This document shows positions 8,492 to 18,171 of a stretch of 64,000 bases of DNA, one piece after another. Location: contig JALOCA010000006.1 in assembly GCA_023227965.1 (NCBI GenBank), positions 51,283 to 115,282 of the forward strand. The letters are read 5' to 3'. Within the stretch, counting starts at the first letter, position 1; each line of letters starts with the position of its first letter. Made by a program: the position numbers and the translations under genes. This stretch comes from Lentimicrobiaceae bacterium. Lineage in GTDB: Bacteria > Bacteroidota > Bacteroidia > Bacteroidales > JALOCA01. The notes beneath the pieces are model-generated. The model did no database searches. It saw only the letters and a program-made list of their open reading frames with translations, and was not told the origin of the DNA.

Positions 8492-10048
8492 ATGTTTACT
8501 GATATTGATAAGCAGCAATTTGAAAAGCAGAATATCCTTTTAACAACCATCGAAAAACAAATTGTACATTTCAAAAAAGGGTTTCCTTTTATCATTCTCG
8601 ACCGTCCGGCGACGGATGACGACGGGATAAAAGCCTTTACGGAAAAAGAAGTCCATTTTTTTGCCTCTTTTTTTGAAACCATAGTTAAAAAAATTGATAT
8701 CGTGAAGTTTGTACCGGCTTCGGGTGCTGCAAGCCGTATGTTTAAACACCTTTTTGAGTTCAGGGATAAGTTTAAAGGCACCGAAGAAAATATCCGTACA
8801 TACTTTGCAGATGCTGGATTTAATTCCGTGTTTAACTTTATTGATCAGATAGAAAATTTTGCTTTTTACCAGGATTTGGAAACCGTTATGGCTTCCGCCG
8901 GACTCGATCTGAAGAAGAATATTAAAGATGGAAATTTGGTTCCTGTAATTTCATTTTTATTAGACGACAACGGCTTGGGCTATGCGAACCTTCCTAAAGG
9001 CTTGCTGAAGTTTCACCGCTACGGAAATTATTCCCGTACTTCCCTGGAAGAACATCTTGTGGAAGGAGCTAATTATTGTAAAAACAACGACAACACCGTT
9101 AAAGTACACTTTACCGTTTCGCCTGAACACCGGAAAAAGTTTGAAGTAAAGGTTGCTGAAGTAAAAAATACCTACGAAACGATGTTTCACTGCCAACTGG
9201 AGGTATCTTTTTCCGAACAAAAAACTTCCACCGATACCATCTCTGTGGATATGAATAACGAGCCTTTCCGCGAAAGCGATGGCAGCCTGCTTTTCCGTCC
9301 AGGTGGACATGGCGCACTTATCGAAAACCTGAATGACCTTGACGGGGATCTGATTTTTATTAAAAATATTGACAATATCGTTCCCGACAGGTTAAAAGCC
9401 CCGACTTTTCTTTACAAAAAAGCACTTGCTGGCTACTTGTTACAACTGCAGGAAAAGGCTTTTGAATACCTGGAAATACTCGATGATGGAAATGTGAATG
9501 AAGACGAGCTGGTATGTATGGCCTTGTTTGCAAGGAAAGATCTGAATATTGACTTGTGTGATGCTTTCGCAGAAATGGAATTCACAGAAAAAATTGATTA
9601 TCTTTACACTATGTTCAACCGTCCGATGCGTGTTTGTGGCATGGTGAAAAACGAAGGAGAACCAGGAGGCGGACCTTTCTGGGTAAAAAACAGCGCTGGA
9701 GAAGTCTCATTGCAAATTGTGGAATCGTCGCAAATTGACTTGCAAAATCCTATACAAAAACAAATTGTAGATAAAGCCACTCATTTTAACCCAGTGGATA
9801 TGGTTTGCTGCATCAAAGATTTTCGGGGGAAAAAATTTAATCTCCCCGACTTTGTGGATCCGGAAACGGGCTTCATCTCCATAAAATCCAAGGATGGGCG
9901 TAACCTTAAAGCTCAGGAACTTCCAGGTTTGTGGAATGGTGCTATGGCTGATTGGGTTACCATTTTTGTGGAAACACCCATCATTACTTTTAATCCGGTA
10001 AAAACGGTAAACGACTTGTTGCGCAAAGAGCATCAGGAAATAAACTAA
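8492..10048 (+). CDS. DUF4301 family protein
   Basis: A 518-residue cytoplasmic protein without signal peptide or membrane segment, the full length of this Bacteroidota family. The segment VKFVPASGAASRMFKHLFEF (residues ~72-91) resembles the glycine-rich nucleotide-binding start of nucleotidyltransferase folds. FRPGGHGALIENLNDLDGDLIFIKNIDN later in the chain resembles the sugar-nucleotide uridylyltransferase acceptor loop. CGMVKNEGEPGGGPFW is another conserved patch. These similarities suggest a UDP-sugar-pyrophosphorylase-like enzyme, but this is inference; I know of no assigned function. It is preceded by its own promoter element and followed by a separate metal-efflux operon. Confidence 0.85.
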   Translation: MFTDIDKQQFEKQNILLTTIEKQIVHFKKGFPFIILDRPATDDDGIKAFTEKEVHFFASFFETIVKKIDIVKFVPASGAASRMFKHLFEFRDKFKGTEENIRTYFADAGFNSVFNFIDQIENFAFYQDLETVMASAGLDLKKNIKDGNLVPVISFLLDDNGLGYANLPKGLLKFHRYGNYSRTSLEEHLVEGANYCKNNDNTVKVHFTVSPEHRKKFEVKVAEVKNTYETMFHCQLEVSFSEQKTSTDTISVDMNNEPFRESDGSLLFRPGGHGALIENLNDLDGDLIFIKNIDNIVPDRLKAPTFLYKKALAGYLLQLQEKAFEYLEILDDGNVNEDELVCMALFARKDLNIDLCDAFAEMEFTEKIDYLYTMFNRPMRVCGMVKNEGEPGGGPFWVKNSAGEVSLQIVESSQIDLQNPIQKQIVDKATHFNPVDMVCCIKDFRGKKFNLPDFVDPETGFISIKSKDGRNLKAQELPGLWNGAMADWVTIFVETPIITFNPVKTVNDLLRKEHQEIN

Positions 10049-10119
10049 ATGATTTCATTCCTTTTTACTTATCATTACAAAATTATTTACTAATATTGCA
10101 ACTTCGTTTGGTATAAATA

Positions 10120-10425
10120 ATGAAGTGGTTTGCTTGCATATTAAGTTTTTACGTCATATTTTCATGTACGCTCTCGTGTGTGGACGATATTGTTCCATGC
10201 AGCAAAACCAAACATGCCACCGAAAGCCAAGCAGCGCACAGCCATAACTACCATGACCAGTGTTCTCCTTTTTGCGTCTGCGCCTGCTGCGGAACCATCG
10301 TAGAAGTCAATGCTTTAGCCTCACTTCCTTCTCCGGTAGAACAAATCATCTACTCCTCTTACATACTAAAAGAGAAAACTCTTTCCCCTGTAAGCTTCTC
10401 TATTTGGCAACCGCCTAAATTTTAA
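10120..10425 (+). CDS. small Cys/His-rich exported protein (DUF6660-like), first gene of metal-efflux operon
   Basis: 101 residues with an N-terminal hydrophobic segment (residues 3-20) that should act as a signal or anchor. A metal-ligand-rich stretch follows, with HATESQAAHSHNYHDQCSP and then CVCACC. The C-terminal part is hydrophobic and beta-prone. It lies 84 bases upstream of the CusA-like pump on the same strand. Small proteins of this kind precede CusA genes in Bacteroidota, so a periplasmic metal-binding or sensing role is likely. That role comes from composition and position only; the family name is from memory and unconfirmed. Confidence 0.7.
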   Translation: MKWFACILSFYVIFSCTLSCVDDIVPCSKTKHATESQAAHSHNYHDQCSPFCVCACCGTIVEVNALASLPSPVEQIIYSSYILKEKTLSPVSFSIWQPPKF

Positions 10426-10509
10426 GCTGATAATATTTTATTTGTTTTGCATTATTTTCAGCGAAAGCTGGAATAAGTATTTTATTTATTAGCTTAAAAT
10501 AAGTTTATT

Positions 10510-13500
10510 ATGATAAATCGTATCATTGAATTTTCCATTAAAAACAAAATAATTATTGGGCTTTTTACCTTAGCCTTGATTGGCTGGGGAATATATTCAC
10601 TTACCCGGCTTCCGGTGGATGCAGTCCCCGATATTACAAATAATCAGGTGCAAATCATTACAATAACGCCAGCACTTGCCACTCAGGAAGTTGAAAAGTA
10701 TGTAACCGCACCCATAGAAATTTCGGTAGCAACCATTCCGGGGATCATCGAACTGCGTTCCATCTCTCGTTTAGGACTATCCGTTGTAACCGTGGTTTTT
10801 AAAGATAACGTGGATGGGTTTAAAGCCCGTCAGCAAATCAACGAACGGCTAAAAGAAGCGGAAGAACAAATTCCGGAAGGTGCAGGCACTCCTACCCTCG
10901 CACCAGTTTCTACCGGACTTGGAGAAATTTACCAATATGTTTTAAAAGTAAAAAAAGGCTACGAAAGCAAGTATAATCCAATGGAATTGCGAAGCATACA
11001 GGATTGGATTGTAAAACGGGAACTGCTTGGCACCGTGGGCGTAGCCGAAGTGAACAGCTATGGCGGTTTTGTTAAGGAATACGAAGTAGCCGTCAATCCA
11101 GAACGGTTGAAAAGCATTAACATCACCATTCCGGAAATTTTTGATGCCCTTGAAAAAAATAACGAAAATACCGGCGGTGCTTACATTGATAAAAAGCCCA
11201 ACGCCTATTTTATCCGAGGAATCGGGATGGTATCTTCTTTTGAGGATATTGAAAAAATAGTGGTAAAAGCCAACCCTGACGGGATGCCCATTCTGATTCG
11301 CGACGTGGCAACAGTACAAATTGGACATGCCAACCGTTATGGTGCTTTTGTAGTGGATACCACCGGCGAGGGTGTGGGCGGAGTCGTCATGATGCTGAAA
11401 GGCGCAAACGGTTCGCAAGTTATTAAAAATGTGAAAGAACGCTTTGAGAAAGTAAAAAAGTCCCTTCCGGAAGGCGTTTACATTGAATCGTACCTCGACC
11501 GTACCGACCTGGTAAACCGTGCCATAGGAACTGTTTCCCGCAACCTGCTGGAAGGAGGCCTGATAGTGGTTTTCATACTGGTTTTGATGCTGGGAAATTT
11601 CCGTGCAGGACTGGTAGTAGCCTCCGTTATACCACTTTCTATGCTGTTTGCCGTTTCCATGATGAATCTTTTTGGCGTAAGCGGAAACCTGATGAGCCTC
11701 GGTGCTATTGACTTCGGGTTGATTGTGGATGGAGCGGTAATCATCGTAGAAAGTGTCGTCCACCGGATTACCAAAAGTAAAACCCATCACCAGGGAATGT
11801 TAAAACTTCCTATGGCAGAAATGGACCAGCAGGTAATGCAATCGGCAAAAAGAATGATGAGTTCGGCTACTTTTGGTCAGGTGATTATTTTGATAGTTTA
11901 CCTTCCGATTTTGACCCTGGTGGGCATCGAAGGAAAAATGTTCCGTCCGATGGCTCAAACGGTTTCTTTTGCCATCCTCGGTGCTTTGATACTCTCGTTG
12001 ACCTACGTTCCGGTAGCATCCACCTTGTTTCTGAGCCGAAAGCCCAAAATTAAAAAAGATATTTCCGACAAGATAATGGAAGTTATCCAAAAGGTTTTCC
12101 ATCCGCTTGTAAGCTTTGCTTTGCGCAAAAAACATACAGTTGTTTTCATTTCTATTGCATTGCTCATTGGCAGCGTGTTCCTGTTTAACCGTTTGGGAGG
12201 TGAATTTATTCCAGACCTGGAAGAGGGCGACCTCGCTGCAGGGGTGATGACACTACAGGGTGGCTCGCTTACCAATACCGTGGAAACCGTAGAAAAAGCC
12301 AACGCTATCCTGATGAAAAACTTCCCAGAGGTGGAGCACGCCATCTGTAAAATTGGTTCTGCCGAAATTCCTACCGATCCTACGCCCATGGAAACAGGCG
12401 ATTACATAATCGTTATGAAGCCAAAAAAAGAATGGACAAGTGCCAAAACCCGCGAAGAAATGACAAAAAAAATGGAAGAAAAACTTTCTGCATTAGCAGG
12501 TGTGGATTTCTCGTTCCAACAGCCGATTCAAATGCGATTCAATGAGTTGATGACCGGATCGAAACAAGATGTAGCCGTAAAAATTTTTGGTGATAATCTC
12601 GATTCACTGGTTAACGAAGGCAAAATGATTGAAAATCTGATATATAATATAAAAGGAATCGAAGACATTCAGGTTGAACAGGTTACCGGAGCACCACAGA
12701 TTCATATCACCTACAACCGGGATAAAATTGCCCAGTATGGCTTAAACATAAGTGATATCAATCAGGTGGTTCGAGCTGCTTTTGCCGGAAGTGTTGCCGG
12801 AGTAGTTTTTGAAGAAGAAAAGCGCTTCGACTTGGTTGTGCGTTTCGAAAAACCGTTTCGCGAAAGCCTGGATAATGTTAAAAATATGTATATTCCTTTG
12901 TCTTCCGGAAAACAAATTCCGTTGGAAGAAGTAGCAACGGTAGAAATAAAAAATGGTACAGCCCAGGTTTCCCGTGAGGATACCAAAAGGAGGATTACCG
13001 TAAGCTTTAATGTCCGCAACCGGGATGTGGAGTCTATTGTAGCAGATGTTCAGAATATTATTGATAAGAAAGTGAAACTTCCACCAGGATACTATATTAC
13101 TATAGGCGGAGAATTCGAGAATCTTATTGCTGCAAGAGCAAGATTATTGCTTGCCGTTCCTATTGCCCTTTTACTTATTTTTATTTTATTGTTCTTTACA
13201 TTTCACTCACTAAAACAAACTCTTCTGATTTATTCAGCAGTGCCGCTGGCAGCCATTGGCGGTATAGTAGCACTCTACCTCAGAGGAATGAATTTCAGCA
13301 TTTCGGCAGGAGTTGGGTTCATTGCGCTCTTCGGAGTAGCAGTACTCAACGGCATTGTGTTAATTGCCGAATTCAACCGGCTGGAAAAAGAAGAGGGAAT
13401 TTCAGACATTTACGAACGGGTTTGGAAGGGCATCCGGGTACGTTTGCGCCCTGTAATCATGACAGCAGCCGTTGCCTCGCTTGGTTTTTTGCCCATGTCG

Positions 13501-14871
13501 ATCTCAACGTCTGCCGGTGCCGAAGTACAAAAACCATTGGCTACTGTAGTCATCGGAGGGCTAATTTCTTCCACACTCCTTACTATTATCGTACTCCCGG
13601 TTCTTTACATTTTGTTTTCCAACAAGAAAAGTAAAAGAAGAAATATTCCCGGAATAGCCACCTGTATTTTGCTAATTGTAGGATTTTTCTTTTTTAGCCC
13701 TTCTGCTTTTGCTCAGAAGGCTCCTAAAGCTTACACTTTACAACAAGCAATAAATCAGGCAATAAATAATAACGGGAATGCAAAGGCAGCCGGTTTGGAA
13801 GTAAAATCGCAAAAAGCACTGAAAAAGACAGCCTGGGAAATGGGAAACACGCAGATTGATTATACTTATGGGCAAACCAATTCGGCAAAAAAAGATGATG
13901 AATATTCGCTTTCGCAAAGTTTTCATTTTCCGGCAGTTTATGCCACTCAGGTTCGCCTGGCAAATACCGGGATAACTTCCGCAGAAATCAAACAGGCAGC
14001 AACCAACGCAGAAATCATTTACCAGATAAAATCAACATACTATCAATTAGCCTTTTATCATTCAAAATTACAACTTCTGCGTAATCAGGATAGTATCTTC
14101 CTTGCGTTTGAAAAAGCCGCCCGTCTGCGTTTCGAAAAAGGAGAAACCAATCTTTTGGAAAAAATGAATGCAGAAACACAGGTTTTTGAGGTGCAAAATC
14201 AAATTAAACAGGCAGAATCCGACATCGAAATTTATAGTCTGAAACTGCAAACCCTTTTGGGTGAAAATCAACAGATAACAATTTTAGAAACAGAATTGCC
14301 TCATCTTCAAATTCCAGCGTCTGCAGACAGCACTTTACTTGACCAAAATCCGGATTTAGCCTATATGAAACTGCAAATTGAAGCAAAAAAACTGCAAATC
14401 AACGCAGAACGTTTTAAGCTGTTCCCGGAAATTTCCGTTGGATATTTTAACCAGTCCAACAAGGATATTTCGTCAGGCGAACGTTTTACCGGCATACAGG
14501 CAGGTATTTCCTTCCCTTTGTTTTTCTTTTCTCAACAGGGGAAAATTCAATCGTCGGCGATTAACCGCAACATTGCAGAAATAAATTACAATCAGGCATA
14601 TACGGCTTTACACAATGATTATCAGATACTTATTCGTGAATATTGTAAAAACCTCAGCAACCTGCAATTGTATGAATCCAAAGCAGTGCCACAGGCTAAA
14701 CAGATTATCATTCAGGCAGAAAAAGCTTATAAATCAGGAGAAATCGGATATATGGAATACGTTCAGAACCTAAAACAGGCATCAAACATAAACTCCTCTT
14801 ATTTAGAAACTTTAAATGCCTGCAACCAATCTGTCCTTAGCATTGAACTTCTAACCGGAAAAATTAATTAA
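10510..14871 (+). CDS. CusA/CzcA heavy-metal RND pump fused to a CusC/TolC-like outer-membrane channel
   Basis: A 1453-residue fusion. Residues 1-~1040 are a complete heavy-metal RND permease: IEFSIKNKIIIGLFTLALIG (first helix), PVDAVPDITNNQVQI, and the proton-relay signature AIDFGLIVDGAVIIVESVVHR in TM4. Two large periplasmic loops and the second six-helix half (GVGFIALFGVAVLNGIVLIA) follow. Residues ~1046-1068 (IPGIATCILLIVGFFFFSP, ending SAFA) look like a signal peptide with an AFA|QK cleavage site. Residues ~1069-1453 are an outer-membrane efflux protein (YTLQQAINQAINNNGNAKAA, coiled-coil repeats). Family knowledge: the pump drives metal cations (Cu/Ag or Co/Zn/Cd) out with a CusB adaptor. 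The cation is not readable from sequence. The fusion recurs in Bacteroidota. Confidence 0.93.
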   Translation: MINRIIEFSIKNKIIIGLFTLALIGWGIYSLTRLPVDAVPDITNNQVQIITITPALATQEVEKYVTAPIEISVATIPGIIELRSISRLGLSVVTVVFKDNVDGFKARQQINERLKEAEEQIPEGAGTPTLAPVSTGLGEIYQYVLKVKKGYESKYNPMELRSIQDWIVKRELLGTVGVAEVNSYGGFVKEYEVAVNPERLKSINITIPEIFDALEKNNENTGGAYIDKKPNAYFIRGIGMVSSFEDIEKIVVKANPDGMPILIRDVATVQIGHANRYGAFVVDTTGEGVGGVVMMLKGANGSQVIKNVKERFEKVKKSLPEGVYIESYLDRTDLVNRAIGTVSRNLLEGGLIVVFILVLMLGNFRAGLVVASVIPLSMLFAVSMMNLFGVSGNLMSLGAIDFGLIVDGAVIIVESVVHRITKSKTHHQGMLKLPMAEMDQQVMQSAKRMMSSATFGQVIILIVYLPILTLVGIEGKMFRPMAQTVSFAILGALILSLTYVPVASTLFLSRKPKIKKDISDKIMEVIQKVFHPLVSFALRKKHTVVFISIALLIGSVFLFNRLGGEFIPDLEEGDLAAGVMTLQGGSLTNTVETVEKANAILMKNFPEVEHAICKIGSAEIPTDPTPMETGDYIIVMKPKKEWTSAKTREEMTKKMEEKLSALAGVDFSFQQPIQMRFNELMTGSKQDVAVKIFGDNLDSLVNEGKMIENLIYNIKGIEDIQVEQVTGAPQIHITYNRDKIAQYGLNISDINQVVRAAFAGSVAGVVFEEEKRFDLVVRFEKPFRESLDNVKNMYIPLSSGKQIPLEEVATVEIKNGTAQVSREDTKRRITVSFNVRNRDVESIVADVQNIIDKKVKLPPGYYITIGGEFENLIAARARLLLAVPIALLLIFILLFFTFHSLKQTLLIYSAVPLAAIGGIVALYLRGMNFSISAGVGFIALFGVAVLNGIVLIAEFNRLEKEEGISDIYERVWKGIRVRLRPVIMTAAVASLGFLPMSISTSAGAEVQKPLATVVIGGLISSTLLTIIVLPVLYILFSNKKSKRRNIPGIATCILLIVGFFFFSPSAFAQKAPKAYTLQQAINQAINNNGNAKAAGLEVKSQKALKKTAWEMGNTQIDYTYGQTNSAKKDDEYSLSQSFHFPAVYATQVRLANTGITSAEIKQAATNAEIIYQIKSTYYQLAFYHSKLQLLRNQDSIFLAFEKAARLRFEKGETNLLEKMNAETQVFEVQNQIKQAESDIEIYSLKLQTLLGENQQITILETELPHLQIPASADSTLLDQNPDLAYMKLQIEAKKLQINAERFKLFPEISVGYFNQSNKDISSGERFTGIQAGISFPLFFFSQQGKIQSSAINRNIAEINYNQAYTALHNDYQILIREYCKNLSNLQLYESKAVPQAKQIIIQAEKAYKSGEIGYMEYVQNLKQASNINSSYLETLNACNQSVLSIELLTGKIN

Positions 14872-14889
14872 CACTAAATATTTTATCAT

Positions 14890-16074
14890 ATGAAAACATA
14901 TTTTTTTAATATACTTATAATTGCAGCATTTATCCTCTCATTCTCCTCTTGTAAAAATTCTACCGAGAAAGAGGAAAAACATGCAGAACATGAGGAACTT
15001 CCTGCAAACATAGTGGAAATGAATGAAGAACAATATGCTACAGCCGGTATCCAACTTGGCTTGGCGGAAGAACGTTCACTAAGCAACTTACTGAAAGTGA
15101 ACGGTAATATCAATGTAACCCCGCAAAGCCTTGCTACGGTATCTGCTCCATTGGGCGGTTTTATTAAAAATACCAATCTTATTCAAGGCAGTCTGGTTAC
15201 CAAAGGGCAGACACTGGCACTTATCGAAAACATCGAATTTGTAAACCTTCAGCAAAGTTATTTGGAAACAAAGGCAAAGTTTTCGTATATTACATACGAA
15301 TACGAACGGCAAAAAGATTTGTATAAAGAAAATGTTAGCTCTGCCAAAAATTTCCAGCAAACAGAATCTGAATATAAAACGATTAAAACACAATTAAATG
15401 CTTATCAGCAAAAGCTAAGTATGCTTGGAATAGACGCATCCAAACTTAGGGAGGACAACATTAAAAACGCCATTTCGATTTGTTCACCAATAAATGGTTA
15501 TATAAAAAATGTGAATGTAAACATTGGCAAATTTGTTAATCCATCGGATATTTTATTTGAAATTGTTAACACACAAAATCTTACCCTTGAACTAATTGTT
15601 TTTGAAAAGGATGTACAAAAAATATCTAATGGTCAGAAACTTAGCTTCTTTACGCCTGGAAAACCGGACATTCGCCACGAAGCAATTATTTATCAGGTTG
15701 GTAAAGCATTGGACGACGATAAAACCGTTACTGTTTACGCATCCATCAATCAGCCTTCAAAAGACTTAATTGCAGGCATGTATGTAAATGCAGAAATTGA
15801 AGTAAAGAATAACCAGGCACTTGCACTTCCTTCGGAAACCATTGTGCAGTTTGATGAAAAATTTTATGTGTTTGCATTTAAAGGGAAACGTATCGAAAAT
15901 GGCAAGCAGATAAATGATTTTGAAGTGATAGAAGTAAAGAAAGGCATGGAAAACAACGGTTTTACCGAAGTTATCCTTCCTCAGGGTTTTGATTATAAAA
16001 ATCGGAAAATTGCCATAAAAGGTGCTTATAGTTTGCTCTCGAAGCTAAAAAATTCGGGTGAAATGAGTTGTTAA
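14890..16074 (+). CDS. CusB-like periplasmic adaptor of heavy-metal efflux RND system
   Basis: A 394-residue membrane-fusion protein. It has a lipoprotein signal with a lipobox near FSSC at residues ~18-21, followed by a charged His/Glu-rich segment (KEEKHAEHEELP) that may bind metal. A barrel-sandwich half (LKVNGNINVTPQSLATVSAP, then GQTLALIENIEF), a long alpha-hairpin (residues ~120-180) and a second lipoyl half (INGYIKNVNVNIGKFVNPSD) follow. A beta-barrel and membrane-proximal domain complete it. It lies 18 bases after the pump-channel gene, so it belongs to the same operon. Role: links the inner-membrane pump to the outer-membrane channel and hands over metal. Confidence 0.93.
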   Translation: MKTYFFNILIIAAFILSFSSCKNSTEKEEKHAEHEELPANIVEMNEEQYATAGIQLGLAEERSLSNLLKVNGNINVTPQSLATVSAPLGGFIKNTNLIQGSLVTKGQTLALIENIEFVNLQQSYLETKAKFSYITYEYERQKDLYKENVSSAKNFQQTESEYKTIKTQLNAYQQKLSMLGIDASKLREDNIKNAISICSPINGYIKNVNVNIGKFVNPSDILFEIVNTQNLTLELIVFEKDVQKISNGQKLSFFTPGKPDIRHEAIIYQVGKALDDDKTVTVYASINQPSKDLIAGMYVNAEIEVKNNQALALPSETIVQFDEKFYVFAFKGKRIENGKQINDFEVIEVKKGMENNGFTEVILPQGFDYKNRKIAIKGAYSLLSKLKNSGEMSC

Positions 16075-16109
16075 ATTCAACAAAAAAGATTGTTCCCTGG
16101 AAAATTTTT

Positions 16110-16742
16110 TCAGGGAGCAAGTCTTTGCAATTCCCAGCCATCCGGAATTTTTACATAAACAATCCTGTCGTGCAACCGGTTTGCCCTCCCCTGCCAGAAT
16201 TCTATTTTCTCAGAAACCAGTATAAAACCGCCCCAAAATACCGGGCGATAATATGGTGCAGAGTGCGTTGACTGAAAAGCAGTTGCAAGGTCTTCAAGGT
16301 ATTTCCTGTTTGGAACCACCTGGCTCTGTGACGAAACGATAGCACTTACCTGGCTATCAGAAGGTCGTTGGGCAAAATAGTCGTCGGAAGCCGTTTCCGA
16401 GAGCTTCTCTACCCTACCATCAATGCGAACCTGCCTTTCCAAAGCAGGCCACCAAAAAAGCAGGGAGGCATAGGGATTTGCTACAATTTCTGCCCCCTTC
16501 TGACTTTGATAATTTGTAAAAAATTGAAAACCTTTTTCATCAACTTTTTTAAGTAAAATCATTCGTACAGAAGGTTTTCCATCAGATGAAGCAGTGGACA
16601 AAGCCATTGCATTCGCTTCCCTTTTTTCTGCAGTAAAGGCTTCGGCAAACCATTCCTTAAACAATTCCATTGGGGCTGCTGGCAACTTTTTTTCATCTAA
16701 AACTCCCTTATTGTATTCTTTGCGTAATGCAGATAACATCAT
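16110..16742 (-). CDS. pdxH: pyridoxamine 5'-phosphate oxidase
   Basis: 210 residues. It contains MALSTASSDGKPSVRMILLK (FMN-binding N-terminal strands), FFTNYQSQKGAEI, ASLLFWWPALERQVRIDG, and the C-terminal PNRLHDR-type motif as GRANRLHDRIVY. The PLP site residues RxPSDSQVSA appear as RPSDSQVSAIVSSQSQV. Family knowledge: it oxidises pyridoxamine or pyridoxine 5'-phosphate to PLP using FMN and oxygen, which indicates that the cell meets oxygen. The ATG at 16742 (or the adjacent one at 16739) is preferred over an in-frame GTG at 16769. It converges with the efflux operon, and the gene stands alone. Confidence 0.95.
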   Translation of the reverse strand: MMLSALRKEYNKGVLDEKKLPAAPMELFKEWFAEAFTAEKREANAMALSTASSDGKPSVRMILLKKVDEKGFQFFTNYQSQKGAEIVANPYASLLFWWPALERQVRIDGRVEKLSETASDDYFAQRPSDSQVSAIVSSQSQVVPNRKYLEDLATAFQSTHSAPYYRPVFWGGFILVSEKIEFWQGRANRLHDRIVYVKIPDGWELQRLAP

Positions 16743-16805
16743 TTTTACTATTTTTGAAAATAATAACACAAAAAACTGCTCCTGGTTTTTAAAAACCGCT
16801 TTTTT

Positions 16806-17456
16806 ATGAAAATACCGTTATGGAACCGAAAAATGCGTACAAGACTTACTATTTGGGGTAAACTGCTTGTAATCTTAATATTATTCTTACTATTTTATAT
16901 CTGGATGAGAAATATCCATCCTTTTCTTTCAAAAAATAAACCCGTGCAGGCTGATATTTTGGTAGCTGAAGGCTATATCCCTGATTATGCAATGAAAGAT
17001 GTGATAAAAGAATTTAATAAAAACCATTACCACATACTTGTAGTTTCCGGAAACCCAGTTGATTATGGCTTTTATTACACCAAGTTTGGAAACACTGCAG
17101 ATGCAGGAAGGGTAACCCTGATAAAATTAGGCATGGACAGCACCAAAGTTTTCAGTGCACCTGCACCTTATTCCAAACGTGATAGAACTTATGCTGCAGC
17201 GCTATCAGTAAAACATTTTATGGATTCTATCCGTGTAAAATCCAAAGCAATAAACTTGTATTCATTTGGATGCCATGCACGCCGTAGCTGGCTTTTGTAC
17301 AAAAAAGCTTTTGGACATGAATATCAGGTAGGGGTACTTTGCTCTTACAAAAACACCTATGATCCAAATAGATGGTGGCGCTGGAGTGATGGTGTCCGTG
17401 AAATTACAGACGAAAGTGTAGCTTTTATTTATGCTTCTATATTTTTCAGAAAATAA
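16806..17456 (+). CDS. SanA/YdcF-like (DUF218) membrane-anchored protein
   Basis: 216 residues with one N-terminal membrane segment (LTIWGKLLVILILFLLFYIW, residues ~14-33). A DUF218-type domain follows: ADILVAEGYIPDYAMKDVIK, ILVVSGNPVDYG, LGMDSTKVFSAPAPYSKRDRTYA, and INLYSFGCHARRSWLLYKKAF. These match the beta-strand and basic signature regions of SanA/ElyC/YdcF proteins, which affect envelope barrier function by a poorly known mechanism. The active domain probably faces the periplasm. It is divergent from pdxH and ends at a shared bidirectional terminator with rplT. Confidence 0.78.
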   Translation: MKIPLWNRKMRTRLTIWGKLLVILILFLLFYIWMRNIHPFLSKNKPVQADILVAEGYIPDYAMKDVIKEFNKNHYHILVVSGNPVDYGFYYTKFGNTADAGRVTLIKLGMDSTKVFSAPAPYSKRDRTYAAALSVKHFMDSIRVKSKAINLYSFGCHARRSWLLYKKAFGHEYQVGVLCSYKNTYDPNRWWRWSDGVREITDESVAFIYASIFFRK

Positions 17457-17486
17457 AAAAAGCCACCCTGCAAGGATGGCTTTTTA
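17455..17486. terminator. bidirectional terminator between SanA-like gene and rplT
   Basis: AAAAAGCCACCCT-GCA-AGGATGGCTTTTT forms a 13-pair stem with one mismatch, with A and T runs on both sides. It serves the plus-strand gene ending at 17456 and the minus-strand rplT ending at 17504. Confidence 0.88.
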
Positions 17487-17503
17487 AAAAATTTTGGGGG
17501 AAA

Positions 17504-17851
17504 TTAATCTTTAACCGATTCCACGATAGCTTTGAAAGCTTCAGGGTTATTCATTGCCAGGTCGGCAAGAACTTTACGGTCAATCTGGATATTTTTTTCA
17601 TTCAGCTTTCCGATAAAAACGGAGTACGATAAGCCATACTGGCGAACCCCTGCATTGATACGCGCAATCCATAAGCTACGGAATGTGCGTTTTTTGGCGC
17701 GACGGTCGCGATAGGCATACACCTGCCCTTTTTCATAAGCATTTTTGGCTACCGTCCAGACGTTTTTTCTCCTTCCGAACTGTCCTTTTACCTTCTTCAG
17801 GATTTTTTTCCTTCTTTGTCGCGAAGCGACTGCATTTACACTTCTAGGCAT
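17504..17851 (-). CDS. rplT: 50S ribosomal protein L20
   Basis: 115 residues, normal length. The N-terminal basic region is PRSVNAVASRQRRKKILKKV, followed by KGQFGRRKNVWTVAKNAYEKG and LWIARINAGVRQYGLSYSVF, all conserved in L20. It is the last gene of the infC-rpmI-rplT operon, 79 bases after rpmI. L20 binds 23S rRNA early in assembly. In other bacteria it represses this operon, but no L20 leader mimic was identified here. Confidence 0.98.
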   Translation of the reverse strand: MPRSVNAVASRQRRKKILKKVKGQFGRRKNVWTVAKNAYEKGQVYAYRDRRAKKRTFRSLWIARINAGVRQYGLSYSVFIGKLNEKNIQIDRKVLADLAMNNPEAFKAIVESVKD

Positions 17852-17930
17852 TTTACATCTGATTTTTTACTTCAGCGATCCCGGTTTAACGGAATACTTT
17901 CCGGCTGAGAGTAAGGTTAATACTAAAAAT

Positions 17931-18125
17931 TTAACATTGAAGCATTGCTTTTACATTTTTCACATCGGCAGTATCTACCGTGGCAGTATGCGTAAGATTA
18001 CGTTTGCGTTTGGTAGATTTTTTTGTCAAAATGTGACTTTTGTAAGCATGCTTCCGTTTGATTTTACCTGTTCCGGTAAGGGTAAACCTTTTTTTGGCAC
18101 CGGACTTGGATTTCATTTTTGGCAT
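17931..18125 (-). CDS. rpmI: 50S ribosomal protein L35
   Basis: 64 residues: PKMKSKSGAKKRFTLTGTGK and the histidine/lysine-rich KRKHAYKSHILTKKSTKRKR, typical of L35. It sits 46 bases after infC and 79 before rplT in the conserved order infC-rpmI-rplT. Confidence 0.98.
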   Translation of the reverse strand: MPKMKSKSGAKKRFTLTGTGKIKRKHAYKSHILTKKSTKRKRNLTHTATVDTADVKNVKAMLQC

Positions 18126-18171
18126 TTCAATTAATTTAACAGGTTAATAATCTATTGGGAATTAATAATTT

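Noticed and set aside
10942..11790. Long antisense frame (282 codons) inside the CusA-like gene
   Set aside because: Opposite-strand shadow of a well-conserved RND gene; its translation shows no family features.
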